A program made the position numbers and the translations under genes. Below, piece by piece: positions 1 to 12,414 of a stretch of DNA of 64,000 nucleotides. The stretch is from Siphonodentalium dalli. Lineage: Eukaryota > Mollusca > Scaphopoda > Gadilida > Siphonodentaliidae. The notes under the pieces are model-generated. The model did not search any database, was not told the origin of the DNA, and was given only the letters and a program-made list of their open reading frames with translations. Position 1 is the first letter of the stretch, and the number at the start of each line of letters is the position of its first letter. Location of the stretch: positions 192,252,816 to 192,316,815 of the forward strand of contig CP136066.1 of assembly GCA_032622095.1 (NCBI GenBank), written 5' to 3'.

Positions 1-75
1 AATATTTTTACCCCCGAAGCCAAAGCAATAGTAATTTATGGGCGTCCGATCGGAATGAGTACCTTTAACGTAAAA
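1..75. repeat. End of an inverted-repeat element, cut by the window edge
   Basis: The first ~70 bases (ACCCCCGAAGCCAAAGCAAT, then a GATCGGAATGAGTAC-like end) match the right arm of the inverted-repeat element at 1228-1554 and the partial copy near 7285-7345. It is read as the terminal part of a MITE-like element whose other half lies outside the window. Confidence 0.6.
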
Positions 76-1227
76 ATTACACCAGCCCATGCCTCAAACA
101 ACCAGCGACAGTGCAGTTAACCAGCACCCAGCCAATAGGCCATATTACAGAATACTTCCACTTACATTGTATGTTATTATGTGCGATTAATCGATTATTG
201 ATGACCGATTATCAAAATCAATAATCGTGGCATCTCTACTGCAAACCTTGTCAGTCTCTGTACCGTATAGTGTCATAATTTGTCATAAGGTCACGGTTCG
301 ACCGTCGATGAGTTAATTTTCACACATCTAAAACTACATGTTGACAACGAGAATGAGGCTATATTTTATTGATGTATTCCTGCTTGGAAACTATCCAAAT
401 ATATAATTTTATCACATAATTAGCCTCATATCTTTTGTGAGAGAAATTAAATTCAGACTTGGTTTATAATAACCCACTGCATTCATGAGATAATAAACAA
501 CCATATCGTACAATCCGATCGTGTGTGGTGGTAGTAATCGCTCTATCGGACATGTACCGTAAGTGATAAAAACAGAAGTCGTAGGACTAAAACTGGATCG
601 TGTTCTCACACCGATCTGTTTGTGACAAATATTGTGCAACATATATCGCTTCGTGTGTGGCCCGCTTCAACGCAATAGTGTCAATCAATTTTATTATTAT
701 GTTAATTAGAATATAATTATTATGTTCAATCTGTGTTGAGTTTTTAGTGTTGACATTGAGATAAACATGGTTGGAGTTCCTTGATATAAAATGTGTTTTT
801 CGAGCGCATTGGATGCGAAAAGGACACACCCCTCACCCTATGAAGCCTATTTTATGTCCCCAGAAAATATCAGAGGACTATTGTAATCAGCCGCTTCCAT
901 CCGTGTATCCCATTTCTTGTCCGGATGTTAACTCCTGTTCAAATTATCTGATTGAATGAAACTCAGTTTGATAAATAACCATCACATTATTAAGGTAAGT
1001 TATTCTGGTCACGGTCCAATGATTTTTGAGTTATGCCCCTTTTTCGACTTAGAAATCACTATTTTCTGGTTATCCGGATGGTATCCTGAGCAATTTTCAA
1101 CATAATTTCCTTATATTTTGTACGTAGGCCAGGTTTGAATTTGGTCACTGTGGGTAATGCTGTAAAAATGTGCACATTCGTTGAAACCGTGATAATAGTG
1201 TCTAGTAAGCAGAAAGAATGTTAAAGT
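76..1227. other. Non-coding, no feature recognised
   Basis: AT-rich sequence with only short random open frames on both strands (up to 80 codons). None of these has a recognisable domain or a codon pattern that would set it apart. I see no RNA gene. Confidence 0.5.
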
Positions 1228-1554
1228 TGCTCAATCCGATCACATGCATCTAAATAACTATTGATTTGGCTTCGGACGTAAAAAATATTTGATTCGAGTC
1301 AAGGAACCCACTCGTCAAAGCTCAGAGTGATCAGATATCGATTTTTGAAGTTTGTTATTTCCATTGTTTGTGGCCCAGTATGGCCAGAAACACTTGGTCA
1401 AATGGACGAAGATGAAGATGGATAACTCTAAAATCATGTGGTTATTATTATCACTCTGAGCTTTGTTGGGTGGGTTCCTCGACTCGAATCAAATATTTTG
1501 TTACCCCCGAAGCCAAAGCAATAGTAATTTAGGAGCTTATGATCGGATTGAGTA
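1228..1554. mobile_element. MITE-like element with ~110 bp terminal inverted repeats
   Basis: The left arm begins near 1228 (GCTCAATCCGATCA) and runs through TTTGGCTTCGG, AAATATTTGATTCGAGTC and AAAGCTCAGAGTGA. The right arm carries the reverse complement in the same order and ends at GATCGGATTGAGTAC near 1554. About 110 bp of unique sequence separates the arms. There is no coding capacity. Related ends lie at 1-75 and 7065-7345. Superfamily is not assigned because no clear target-site duplication is visible. Confidence 0.75.
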
Positions 1555-2150
1555 CATTTAAAATAAATAGTAAGATTTTATGCCTATAGTGCCCTATACC
1601 AATCATATATATCAAGATCTACTGTGTTATATAACAGTACGTCAAATTATGTAACATACATTGGCTTTTTTTCTACATAACATTATGCAGCTCTTCACGA
1701 TAGCATGCTATTTACACGATATATATGATTGGTACAAGACACTATAAGAACAAAATATCTTTACATTTTAATATTCTTAATATGGTGGTGTCAAGTTGAG
1801 GAATAGAGGCACTCCTGATGTGGTACAACATTCACTCTGTATGTTTTACACTTCAAATTTGTGCTGCGATTAGTAGCCATAGAGCTGCAGTGGTTATCGC
1901 GAAACAATCTGTCGCACATATTTCCTTTGAAAAGAAAACCAAACAACATTATTCGATTTTTTTAATACGACAATATCGAATCGAATCAAAGCTTCACTAT
2001 GATTTCGTATCGAATTGAAGCTTCGAAGGCCCCTAACTTCAATATATACATCTCTTGATGTTGACATCTAGTATTACTTAGACATTTAAACTTTTCCCAT
2101 TCCTAATCGCTGCATTGACTGTAACACATGAAAGTATCTCTCATCTAACA
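1555..2150. other. Non-coding; short palindromic TCGAA-rich motif at ~1955-2030
   Basis: No gene recognised. Around 1955-2030 there is a run of TCGAA/TTCGA motifs that ends in GAAGCTTCGAAGGCCC. It resembles the end of a DNA transposon, but no partner end was located. Confidence 0.4.
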
Positions 2151-2159
2151 GATTTCACA

Positions 2160-2535
2160 AATATGAGTATCTGAAATGAGTTTACAAACTAGGCCTGGCC
2201 AGACAATTTTGCCATAATTATGGCCCTTTGATTAGAATTTTTTGGTGTATAGCTTACAGGGAAAAAATGTCCGGGGTTTATTTCGAACAATTATCAATGA
2301 ATTTGAAAGATTTTTGGTCTATGAGTTCACAAGACTAATATCTGAAATGAGTTTGCAAACTAACCCTGGCTATACATTTTCGCAAGAGTTATGGCCCTTT
2401 GATCATCATTTTTCGACAAGCAGCAGCTATAAATTTTGCCTGGGGTTTATTTCTAACAGTTACCAATATCTGAAACAAGACCTTTAATCCAACCCAGCCA
2501 GTCATTTTCACTGGAGTTATTGCCCTTTGATTGTC
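2160..2535. repeat. Diverged tandem repeat, ~130-175 bp units, about 3 copies
   Basis: The phrase TATCTGAAATGAGTTT recurs at ~2168 and ~2340, with a weaker copy at ~2467. Each copy is followed by CCTGGCC/CCTGGCT and then an AGTTATGGCCCTTTGAT-like phrase. Copies have drifted, so this is an old local duplication. The open frame across 2242-2487 is a by-product of the repeat. Confidence 0.65.
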
Positions 2536-4060
2536 AGTATTTTTGGGGGAGAGGCATTTCATGACGGATCTGAGGATATCTCAAACAGATATTAACTGAT
2601 TTCAATAATTGTTTAGCATATTTTGAAAATACCCTTCCTCAACAATTCCCGCCTAGGCTGGGGATACCACTGTCAGCGACTGCTTGTTTTAATTTGTGAA
2701 ACAACTATAGCATGTCTAGAAGAAGAAAAAAACGACACTTTAGCTAGATAGCCTGAGCGGCCTTGCATGCCAGAGAGCAGCTTTATTGGCCAGCTATGTG
2801 CGGCAAATTGATTGGTATGTGTGTAAATACATGTAGTTTAGTTGAGCATTTTGGATTGAACGACCAAATTATTGTTGTGCTACTCCTTAGCCAGTTGGGA
2901 TATATCCATAATACTCGGCCAGTGCATACATGTATGATAATATTTTGAGATTCACCTTAAGGGATGGACGCATATTTTGCATAAATCCAGGCAAACTTGC
3001 ATCAGAATTTCTTCATATCTATCAGATGAAAAATATAGTTTCACATCTCCAGATCTTCATGTATATAGAATCTGAACAAGTGTTAATGGAAGACAAAAAA
3101 CATTGGATATTAGTACAAAACTTTGAGTTTGAATATATAATATATACTTTGTTTTTCCCTTTTATATGTACGAAACTTGTAATATAAACTGCTTGAATTA
3201 TATATATATGAAATAGTACGATATGTCTGTCTGTCTGCAATCTTTTCTCTCTGACCCCTGGGATCCCTGGACAAATTTCAATCAAATTTGAAGTGGTGAA
3301 TCATGGATACCCCAACGGATGCTATCATGGTGTCAGTTTAATAGTTTTTCAATATTTTGGAGTTAAAAACTACTGAATTGTTTGTTCTATTTATTTTTAC
3401 ATATATTTCATGCCATAAAAAGTATAGTAAATGGGGTTATAATTTCCAACTAGTTGACAGTTCTTAATATTGTGTGATAATAATTGCTTGTACAAAATTA
3501 AAAAATAACTTCCAGATAGATTTTGAGAAATTCCATTTTGAAATATTACAATATTTGGCAAAAAATGATTGTGTCTGACCCATAACTTACATGTGGGTCA
3601 CATGGTGTGTTTTGTTTAACCCATTGCTTGTTCATGCATGATAAAATGGTTAACGCAATTTTGTATATGCCAGTATTGTGTTGTTGGTCTTTCAGTCCAG
3701 CTGTTTCGTCCATGCTAACATTTGATAACTACATGTATGAGGTAATTATGGTATTTTGTCCAGCCCATCATGGATTTTTTTTTATTTATGAGCTTAGCTC
3801 TAGGGCCCTGCGAATCGGCTTGAATTTAATCTGGGTTAGATTCGCTATTCGCAAATCTCAATTTGAATATATAGAAGAGCCAAACCTGGGTATCAAATGC
3901 TAGTTTCAATTTTTGAAACTGGGTAACATAATACTAGTTTTGTCAACCTGGAAAATTCAGTTCCCAAAATCCATGGGATAGAGACCAATTCAGCTGAATT
4001 TAGCAGTATTTTGTACTAGGCAGGGACGTGGCTAGAGCTTCCCTGTGGGATTTATTATTT
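2536..4060. other. Non-coding, no feature recognised
   Basis: AT-rich sequence with a short TGTC microsatellite at ~3223 and a GGGCCCTGCGAATC motif at ~3802. That motif may be a degraded transposon end. Open frames of 61-98 codons show no recognisable protein. Confidence 0.45.
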
Positions 4061-4384
4061 TTAGAGCAACAGTAGCATGTTTTTACATATGAACGTTTGG
4101 TCAACATTTTGGTTTGAAAAGGCCATCAGATGAAACTTTTCCAACCATAGGGGTATGTCAGATTGTAAATTTCCAACAATTGGAAAACTTGAGGTTCCGG
4201 ATAGAAATTCCAACCCAGTGGGGAAGGATGCAAAATGGAAGTCTGTGAACCTGGGAGTTTGGTCAGGTTCAAGGGGTGCCATTGTAAATTTCAAGGTGGA
4301 CACCCCCAATGGTTCGATTTCCTCTTGGGTGCCGCCGAATATCAGACTTTATTTAACTTTTTTTCTTTGAACGTTGCACTTGAC

Positions 4385-4560
4385 TAATATGCAGTTTGTT
4401 GTTGTGGTTGTTGTTGTTGTTGAATATAACGATGAAAATGGTACTGGCGATTGTGACGACGAGTAGACGAAGACGTTAACGTGATGACAACGAAGACGGT
4501 GATACTGATGACGACTGCCATGATGTTGATAATGATGAGGATGAGGGAAGTTCGTGTATA
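4385..4560. repeat. Low-complexity GTT and GAT/GAC trinucleotide tract
   Basis: A (GTT)n run at ~4394-4420 is followed by degenerate GATGACGAC triplets to ~4545. The His/Thr-rich open frame on the minus strand is produced by this composition and is not a gene. Confidence 0.7.
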
Positions 4561-6031
4561 TATTGTACATATGCTGCAACATTCTCAATCTTTTGTATAT
4601 ATCTTCTAATTGTATCTCAATATCTATTTGATAAGAGAATAAACGTATTATTACTTAAAAAAGCTGGATTTCAAATTTTCCAAATTTTAAGTAAGCCGCT
4701 GTCAACAGTCAACTTCCAATTTCGGATATGCAAGGCACAATTGGAAAAGTTTAGGTTACATGGCGACTCTAAAACTGAACGTTACTTCAAGAAGTGTATG
4801 TTATCGAGGGGCACGTAGGAGAGATGAAAACACAGTTGGAATTTGGGTAGAAGGCAAGAATGCGGAAATTAGAGTGGTTGATGAATGCGACAGATGCTCA
4901 TCACAGGACTAATGACTAAATAAATATAACATCATATATCGCGACAAATAGCACAACAACCGATCACATGCAGTTTTGATGGGACCTATTAGACACTCGC
5001 AAAACCGAAAACAGACAACCAATGGGCACTATACTTCCTGGTTCGAAAATCAAACAATGATAACAAAATACACCCCCACAAAGTTGCCCAACCCCCCAGT
5101 TGCCACGTCCCTGGTACTGTGGCAAATTGGTGCAATTGCAAGGGCGTCGATTGGGTGATGGATTATGTTACAGTTACACAATGCAGTTATAATAACCCAC
5201 AGACGAACCGCTGGAAATTTCAGTCACAAACAAATCTTCTCATCAAATTATAAAGTTTGGTACATTTGTTTCAAAATAATGAACATTGTAAGTCTGCAAG
5301 TACATTTCAAGAATGCTTAGACAATATATATGATATATCTGATTAATCAAGATTGTTCGCGTTCGTAAAATTTGTTTTCAATATGCCCAATGACGCCATA
5401 CATTTGTGTGATTGATGAGAAATGCACCACACTGTTCAGTTTTATGTGGTTGGGGTAGCATGTATATGTTACAAGTCTACAAGTTACATGTACATGTAGG
5501 CTAAAATTTCAGACTTTTTTCTATATCAGATATATATGGAGGCACGGACTCAGTGCTAGTTTGATTGTTCATTGCGTTACATGAGCTTTCTTTGACAGTG
5601 AGCTAGAGCAAATATTATATCTAAATTTAGAACAAGGCATTTTCAAACCACAAGAATGCGAAGAGGGTGTTCACAATTATTTGAATCCCATGATCAACAA
5701 ATTAAATCAAATCTTGAATCTTCGCATGGGCCTACTTAGCTCATTATTCCAATTCAATATGTTGCCCTCTATGTAGGAATTGTTACATCGGAAGTTGTTT
5801 TATCACCGGTATTGTGATTGTTCTTGATTGATTTGTTACGGTTCCTTATGATTAAAAATATTAATTTTCTGAACAAAATCACAATAATTATAGATATCTT
5901 GAATGTATTATAGTTATATTTTCCTGAATTAACTTATTTCGGAAACAGGTCACCCAAGTGTCAAAAGTCACGTAAATGGTGTAATCTTGAGCTGGGACAT
6001 TTGTGTACTGATGATTACTGATGTGTACTGA
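4561..6031. other. Non-coding, no feature recognised
   Basis: No open frame above 60 codons carries a recognisable domain. Several TACATGTA palindromes occur around 5460-5505. Confidence 0.45.
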
Positions 6032-6106
6032 TGCAGGGAATATTTGTTGCTTAATAATTTATTCATCAGTGATGAATTAATTATTAAGCAACAAATATTC
6101 CCTGCA
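6032..6106. repeat. 75 bp near-perfect hairpin
   Basis: The sequence starts TGCAGGGAATATTTGTTGC, reaches a centre at TTCATCAGTGATGAA (6062-6076), and returns as the reverse complement to end in CCCTGCA. The arms are about 37 bp with one mismatch and a single central base. There is no flanking element, so the origin is unknown. It could be a recent palindromic insertion or a foldback miniature. Confidence 0.9.
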
Positions 6107-7064
6107 TTATTTGTTCGACTTTATGAAGTTCCCTGTCAAAACTTCAAAAAGTTCCCGGGTTTTGTACTGGTGGTATATGATCTCTACGTGCGCTAGCCAG
6201 AGTAGAGATTATGATGTCATGACCTAGGTCTAGCCACGTACCTACATTATGTCTTTTGACTCTTATTTTGGGAAGTATATGAATGTTCTGGCTATTCGAC
6301 GGAAAAATACAGAGTTAGAGCTACTATATCCGATTAGACGGTCGCCATATCATCAAGTTACAACAACAACAACATGTTTTCAAAATATGCTTTAGTTATC
6401 AGTATCAATTACAACACAATAATGCTATAAACCACTGCCAACTACATGTATGGTATCAAATTTCCCAAATAGTGTTATTTATCAACATGTTCAACGAAAT
6501 ATGGCCGTATTATCACTTGAGTGTCATGAAATTTGGCCATATTACCACTTGATTTTAGAGATATCCATCTTAATTAGGGCCCTGTGAATAGGGGGTTTTC
6601 ATTTCAAATTGCATCGAATCATTATATAGAGTGTATCAAAGAGTGAAGAGGTTGAACAGTTTGTGAAATTGGTACCTGTAACAAATCGAAAACCTCATTA
6701 ACTGATCACCAATGGAACACCTGTAACCTATACTAGGTTATTATAACCTATAGCGATATTAATGCGTCTTCTGCACAATACAGATGCATCTCATTTTCCT
6801 CATAAATATTGATGGGTGCGATTCATTGAATGTGATTAGTGGTGGATGGGGAGTCATGTTAGGCTTACTTCATTCTTGCCGAGATGATAATGAATTAAAT
6901 AATTGGTTGTGGTCCATTAATAGGTCATTTGCGACAGTGTTGTCTGTATGTGGATGCTTTAGCTAGTATCGCAAAGTTTCTTAGCAGAAGAGTAATGGTG
7001 TAATTAAATACGCTGTAGTCTATATGAAACATCTGAATGCAGTCAGTGCACCTGAGAGAATAGA
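6107..7064. other. Non-coding, no feature recognised
   Basis: A GGGCCCTGTGAATAG motif at ~6577 resembles the possible transposon end at ~3802. No gene, RNA or array is visible. Confidence 0.4.
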
Positions 7065-7345
7065 TACGATAACACTCGAATCAGGGCAGCCGATTTTGAA
7101 TTGAATCGAATCAAATCAGACAAACGATGCCAAATCACATCGAATCTATACAATTTTGTCCGCGGCTGTCGGTTTGACGACTCTTTTCTGGGCCACAAAT
7201 AAATACACATTTCGAGAAATAACAAATTTCAAAAATCGATATCTGACCACTCTGAGCTTTGTTGGTGGGTTCCTCGACTCCAATCAAATATTTTTCACCC
7301 GAAGCCAAAGAAATAGTCAATTGGGATTATGCATCTTTAACAATG
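7065..7345. mobile_element. Partial, diverged copy of the 1228-1554 element family
   Basis: The stretch 7180-7345 (TTTCTGGGCCACAAA, AAATCGATATCTGACCACTC, GAGCTTTGTTGGTGGGTTCC, CCCGAAGCCAAAG) matches the internal part and right arm of the element at 1228-1554. The left arm is replaced by GAATCGAATC-type sequence. No coding function. Confidence 0.6.
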
Positions 7346-7520
7346 GGAGCTATCGGCGTCGACGTTAGATGGTTGACTAGTCATATCAACACTAATAACA
7401 ACAGCATACAACTCGGAAGATTAGACTTCCCGAAGCGAGTGGGTATAATTGTTTTTCACGCCCCCTGCCCATTTGAATGTCACATTTCTTTTATTCCACT
7501 GACATGTTCCAGCCACCGAT

Positions 7521-7880
7521 GATTGTAGTGGAAGATAAATGCCTAAACATGTGATATCACTACGTCTACTTGTATTGTTTTTCAATAAGATTGTTATAAT
7601 CAATGGAAAATTACCGATGCTGTGAAGAAAACAATCACAAGGCCGCCTACATGTATATGGCGTTGTCGACAGCACCTATCTGGTCAGGTTTGCCCTGGAT
7701 TGCTATATTTTCTTGCACTTGGGATGTCGTATACTCATTTTAAGCCAATTTTTGTCCCGTGTTGTTTGGATTTATTATGAATACCGATTGGAATTAGCAT
7801 TTTCTCGTCGCCAGTCTAGATTGTTGAATAAAAAAATAGCACCACAAAGTTATGGCGGTATACATGTATAATTGTCCCCT
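7521..7880. repeat. Dispersed repeat, inverted partner at ~9995-10350
   Basis: GATTGTAGTGGAAGATAAAT (7520s), the CAATGGAAAATTACC phrase, GGTTTGCCCTGGATTGCTAT and GGATGTCGTATACTCATTTT all reappear reverse-complemented and in reverse order at 10350-9995. It is non-coding and reads as a diverged inverted duplication flanking the double-hairpin MITE at 9184-9797. Confidence 0.7.
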
Positions 7881-8215
7881 GAAAAGTAAATTTTTGGGGA
7901 CTATAGAAATGGGTTCCGTCCGTCCGTTGCACCGTCTGTTCGTCCGTCACACTTTTGAATATCTTCACTGTGTAATCATCTCCCCTACAGATTTCATCCC
8001 AGAGATTGAAACTTCAGAATATTGTTGCCCATATGTTGAAGATGTGCAACATGTATATAAATGACGGAAAAAATATAATTTGACGGAGTTATTAACCCTT
8101 TTCGACTTGGAACATTTCAACATTGATTTTAATTTCTTTAACAAATCGGCATCGACTTACCACGTTGTCGGGGGACACTGTGGTTAGCTGACCTTTTATT
8201 TTATATCGTTTCACC
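7852..8215 (+). repeat. Dispersed 'ggggactatagaaatggg' repeat, copy 1
   Basis: Contains TTTTTGGGGACTATAGAAAT, CCGTCCGTCCG, TTGAAACTTCAGAATATTGTTG, a 'GTTGAAGATGTGCAACATG' phrase and GACTTACCACGTTGTCGGGG. The same modules occur in reverse complement at 39650-40105, so this is an interspersed repeat. The 70-codon frame at 7852 is not a gene. Confidence 0.7.
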
Positions 8216-9060
8216 TTTTATTTATAAGTTAAATGGCCACTGGGTTTGTAAATACTTTTTCATTTGAATTTAGATAATTATCATGATTTTAAAAATCACA
8301 CCCACCACTACCATTCTGGTACATTCATGTGTCCTGGCCTCATTCCCGACTTCGAAAGTGAATCAATATATTTAGTTTTTATTAATTGGTATGATACATG
8401 TACTTTGAAATTAAATATAAATATGTTAAACTGAACTATACATTGGTTGATCACGCGTAAGACTGTACGGCTGTAACTTGCAGAACAGAATGATATTAGA
8501 GTCGGGTATGTGAAACTGGCAAGTTAGTATTCAGGCACCATACCAACTGGGGGAATGTAGCATTCTACTAACATAGCCGAACATCTGAAGCAAATCGACC
8601 GTTCCACTCCAAAGAAAATATTGTCTGAACTACGCCCAAATGTAAATATTTACGTCTAGATTTGGGACGCAACTATTGGCGATAAACTTACGAAAACGAT
8701 TTCGCCATCGAGAGTCAGTGCATTTCATAATATATAAGAATGACGGTGTGTGTGGTCAATTTAGATGTAATATTTGTAAAATATAACTACTTTGAGGAAG
8801 ATTATTCACCATATTCACCCTACTTGAGTGTTTAATATCACTTTAACGTTGGCAAAAAAAACCCTCTTTGTTTCCGATAACCCTGTCTGGCTGAGATTTT
8901 CTTCCCTGACTCAATTTTTTTTCAATCTAGAAGGATAGTCTATATATCCCTGTTAGAGTGTCAATGTGAAGATTTAGTGTTTTTCCAAATCCCAAAAGCA
9001 AAATAAGTCGGTTATTAAGCCCAATGTTGATAGAGATCTTATTGCAGAGTGAATGAATTC
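8216..9060. other. Non-coding, no feature recognised
   Basis: AT-rich sequence with no open frame above 60 codons and no visible repeat partner elsewhere in the window. Confidence 0.4.
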
Positions 9061-9069
9061 AAGGTACAG

Positions 9070-9180
9070 AATAAGATAAGATGAGATAAATTTTATTTAA
9101 AAGTCGGAAGTAAAACATACAAACACAAGCTCTGAAGAGCTTTTGACCGACTGTAAAGCATGTTTTTATCCAATGCTTGG
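9070..9180 (-). mobile_element. Possible non-LTR retrotransposon 3' tail
   Basis: ATAAGATAAGATGAGATAAA is followed by TTTTATTTAAAAGTC and a GC-richer segment that includes the self-complementary AGCTCTGAAGAGCT. An imperfect short-motif tail next to unique sequence is typical of CR1/L2-like LINE or SINE ends read on the minus strand. No protein-coding part is left, so the assignment is tentative. Confidence 0.35.
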
Positions 9181-9183
9181 CTT

Positions 9184-9797
9184 TTAACCCTTTACCCAAC
9201 AAAAGGGCCCAAAAACGCCCATATAAAGCTTCAACAGCCTAAAATATCTTCGGTCTTTCTCAATAACACCATACAAATAATTATGCATATCATTGGAACC
9301 GGTTCATTGACCACATTGTGATGGTTACAGTTATGCCCTGTGCCAATGCATTCTCTTATGTATGCGAGTCGACCATAGGTCGCCTCGCATATATAAGAGA
9401 ATGCATCGGCCTAAAACAATTCTTTTTTAACACTTTTTACCATTTTTTCTTACATTCTTTAACAATTTTATAATTTTTTCTTACATTTTTTAACAATTTT
9501 TATAATATTTTTCTACGTTCTTTGACAATTTTATCATTTTTAAAGTTTATGTGAATCTGAAGGTAGATATATTAATATATTTGTTGCGAGGTCGAGTTTA
9601 TGTGAATCCGAAGGTAGATATATTAATATATTTGTTGTGAGGTCGAGTTTATGTGAATCTGAAGGTAGATATATTTATATCTTTTTAATATGTGTTAAGC
9701 CAATGCATTCTCTTATATATGCGAGGCGACCTATGGTCGACTCGCATATATAAGAGAATGCATTGGCACAGGGCCGTTCTGTTGGTTAAAGGGTTAA
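9184..9797 (+). mobile_element. TTAA-flanked double-hairpin MITE, copy A
   Basis: The element is bounded by TTAACCCTTTACCCAACA and the imperfect complement GTTGGTTAAAGGGTTAA. TTAA target duplications with CCCTTT-type ends are the hallmark of piggyBac-group transposons. Inside, each side has a long palindrome built on CCAATGCATTCTCTTATATA with a GTCGACCATAGGTCGC-type centre. Between them lies a T-rich core with repeated TTTAACAATTTTATAA. Copy A is the longest (614 bp) and uniquely carries a ~51 bp tandem repeat at 9546-9690. No transposase is encoded. Confidence 0.85.
9546..9690. repeat. 51 bp tandem repeat, ~2.8 copies, inside MITE copy A
   Basis: TTTATGTGAATCTGAAGGTA begins at 9546, 9597 and 9648, a constant 51 bp spacing, with one or two substitutions per unit. 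The other three copies of this MITE family lack it, so it arose after copy A inserted or in a sub-lineage. Confidence 0.85.
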
Positions 9798-9994
9798 CAC
9801 ACATGGATCATTGGATCTACCATATTACATGAGAACGCGACTACACTATTCTATCGATTACAGCTGAAAGTGTTTTTAATTAAAAAAAAAAGTTAAATCC
9901 CTGCCTTCATGGCCTGGCCTGTCTGGAAAATTGTCCCTATATGTATGTTATCGGAAACAAAAGTGTTTTTTTTTGTTTTGCCTTTAATGAAATT

Positions 9995-10350
9995 ATTGGT
10001 GGAACAATTATACATGTATATACCTCCATTTGTGATGCTATTTTGTTTTCAACACCCGAGATTGACAACATGAAAATGGGAATCCGTATACATACATGTA
10101 ATGATAATTAATCCAAATGGGGGACAAAAATTGACTTCAAAATGAGTATACGATATCCAAGTGCGAGAAAAGATAGCAATCCAGGGCAATACTGGTCAGA
10201 TAGGTGGCATCGACAATGCCATATAGGCGGCATTGTCATTTTTTTCTGCACAGCATGGTCAGAAATGTAATTTTCCATTGATGATTATAACGATCTTTAT
10301 TGAAAGACAAGAGTGGTATCGCGTGTTTAACTATTTATCTTCCACTATGA
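9995..10350. repeat. Dispersed repeat, inverted partner of 7521-7880
   Basis: Reverse-complement match to 7521-7880, including AATGAGTATACGATATCCAA, ATAGCAATCCAGGGCAA and ATCTTCCACTATGATTG. Non-coding. Confidence 0.7.
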
Positions 10351-12410
10351 TTGTCCATGTCTTTGAATATGTCAGTAGCATGAACAGAATCTGGCATTCA
10401 AATGGGCAGGGTGTGTGGAAAAGTCATACTCACTGAATTGTACACTATTTCTGTTGTTAAGGAGCATATGTACAGTCAGGCTATACTCGCAGTATATACC
10501 GGTAGGGTGAATGTGTTAAATTTGATACATACATATTCTGTTTTTATTGATTTAAAGGTCTCACAAAAAAACAACACTCTGGCCATAAAGGCGGCCTTGT
10601 ATACGAGAGACCAGAGGCAATAACTTTAGAGAGTCTCAACCGAAAGGAATGAAATTTGGTATGTGGGTACTGCCCACAAATTTTATAACTCAGAGAAATG
10701 GCCCTTGTTGTTGGAAGTTGGACTCAATTTTCATTTCCACATGATAACTTTAGTAAGTCTGAACTAAATTGAATGATACTCCGTATGTGAGTTTACTAGC
10801 CCAAAATGCAGGTCAAAGGGTGAATTTGGTATTTAAATGGTAACCCGCTGTATGGGATATCGTCACTAAATTCACCCTCTGGGGACCTCATTCTGCAAAT
10901 GTTAGACACATTAAATCCAGACTTGTTCAAAAATTACACTTTCAAAATTGACTCTCAACAGTATTGCGTGTTGATAAGATACAACTTGGTGATAATAAAT
11001 GTCACTTCACTGGTCACTGGCCTTATTACTGGGTCATTTTCTTGAATGAACATTCTCAAAATGTCGACAGTGTGGACTCCACACACCATTATCTTTGTAA
11101 CGGAAGAGACATAACGGTAAAGACAAGCTAAAAATTCCCGGTAAAGTCACGAATGCCAAATTAAGCAGGTATGCTCATATATGGCACCCCGTTCACTGGT
11201 ATTATTGTTGCCAGTTGTCTTAATTTTTCTTCACCGATATGGATGTTTGTCACTGTAAAAACAATGCGCACATGATAGCAGTAAAGACACTTATCCTTCT
11301 TGAAATTCTACAAATGTGTTGAAAATTACTAGCGATATACCAAGATACACCAATGCATTCATGGTTTTTTGTGCAAAATCAAGATAACGGAGTGGACTTG
11401 CAACTTGTGTGACAAGCTCGGAGCAGCGCGATAAAGACATAATAAAAACATTTTCTTGACCACAGTTCAGATCATCCAAAACACACTGTGTTGATTACCA
11501 TACTGCTAATGAACTCATGTATTTCAGTCCTGAAATTGAATTTCACATATCTACTACAAAAATATTTGTCATGGATCCCTATGGGAGACTCGCATATATA
11601 TGAGAATGCAGAGCTCCAGTCATCGATGGGTTATAAGTCATTGAGACAATTGTAGACATTAAGCCATTTGCGTAAAAAAATTTATCTAATTCTTTCATTC
11701 TTTCATTCCATCAAGGTACATGTATCTCAAATGATGAAGCGGAAGTTTTGAGGCTGTGTAATGTTATAAGAGATAAGTCGGCAACTGCAGGTTTAATATA
11801 GACTTGAAAGCATAAAAGATGATATGGCGATGGTAATCAAGGCCCAAATTGCTGAAGTTATTTGACACCACAAGCACTGTAAGTTTAGCAAGGCCTAAAA
11901 TTAAATATTGTTGTTTCCGGTAACATAAGTTAAAAAAGTAGGGCAGGCGTAAATTAATATTTTGATAATGTTTTTGTTGTTGAAATAAATGGTAGATAAT
12001 TGTATGGAATATAGGCATTCTTAATATATGCCCCTGGCAGCACAAAGTATACACAGGGACAAATTTGGGCTGAATGGGCATGTGCAATGTTACTTGTAAG
12101 TACTGGTTGTATCATTTGATATTTATTTAACAAGCGGGATAACTCAATCCCCACGATCATCATATGAACGCTTCGTGAACGTCTGTTCTAAAAATAGTAA
12201 TGAAAAATTGTCCCAATAGATATAAGAATATATCAATATAAAATCAATATTAAACTAGAGGTCAGATTCCATGGAATCAGATATACTTCCATGGTATTCC
12301 ATCCCATCCCATGTGAGTGTTATGCGTATATGTGTGTTCCTCTTCATGCGAATGCATATTGGTGCCTTACGATCCGATGGTGGACTTGCATTGACATTTC
12401 TAAATTTAAT
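10351..12410. other. Non-coding; small repeat remnants only
   Basis: Remnants include a partial arm of the double-hairpin MITE at ~11585-11612 (GACTCGCATATATATGAGAA) and a fragment of the 15110-15625 element at ~12180-12260 (GTCTGTTCTAAAAATAG). Open frames of 62-107 codons show no recognisable domain. Confidence 0.5.
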
Positions 12411-12414
12411 ATAT

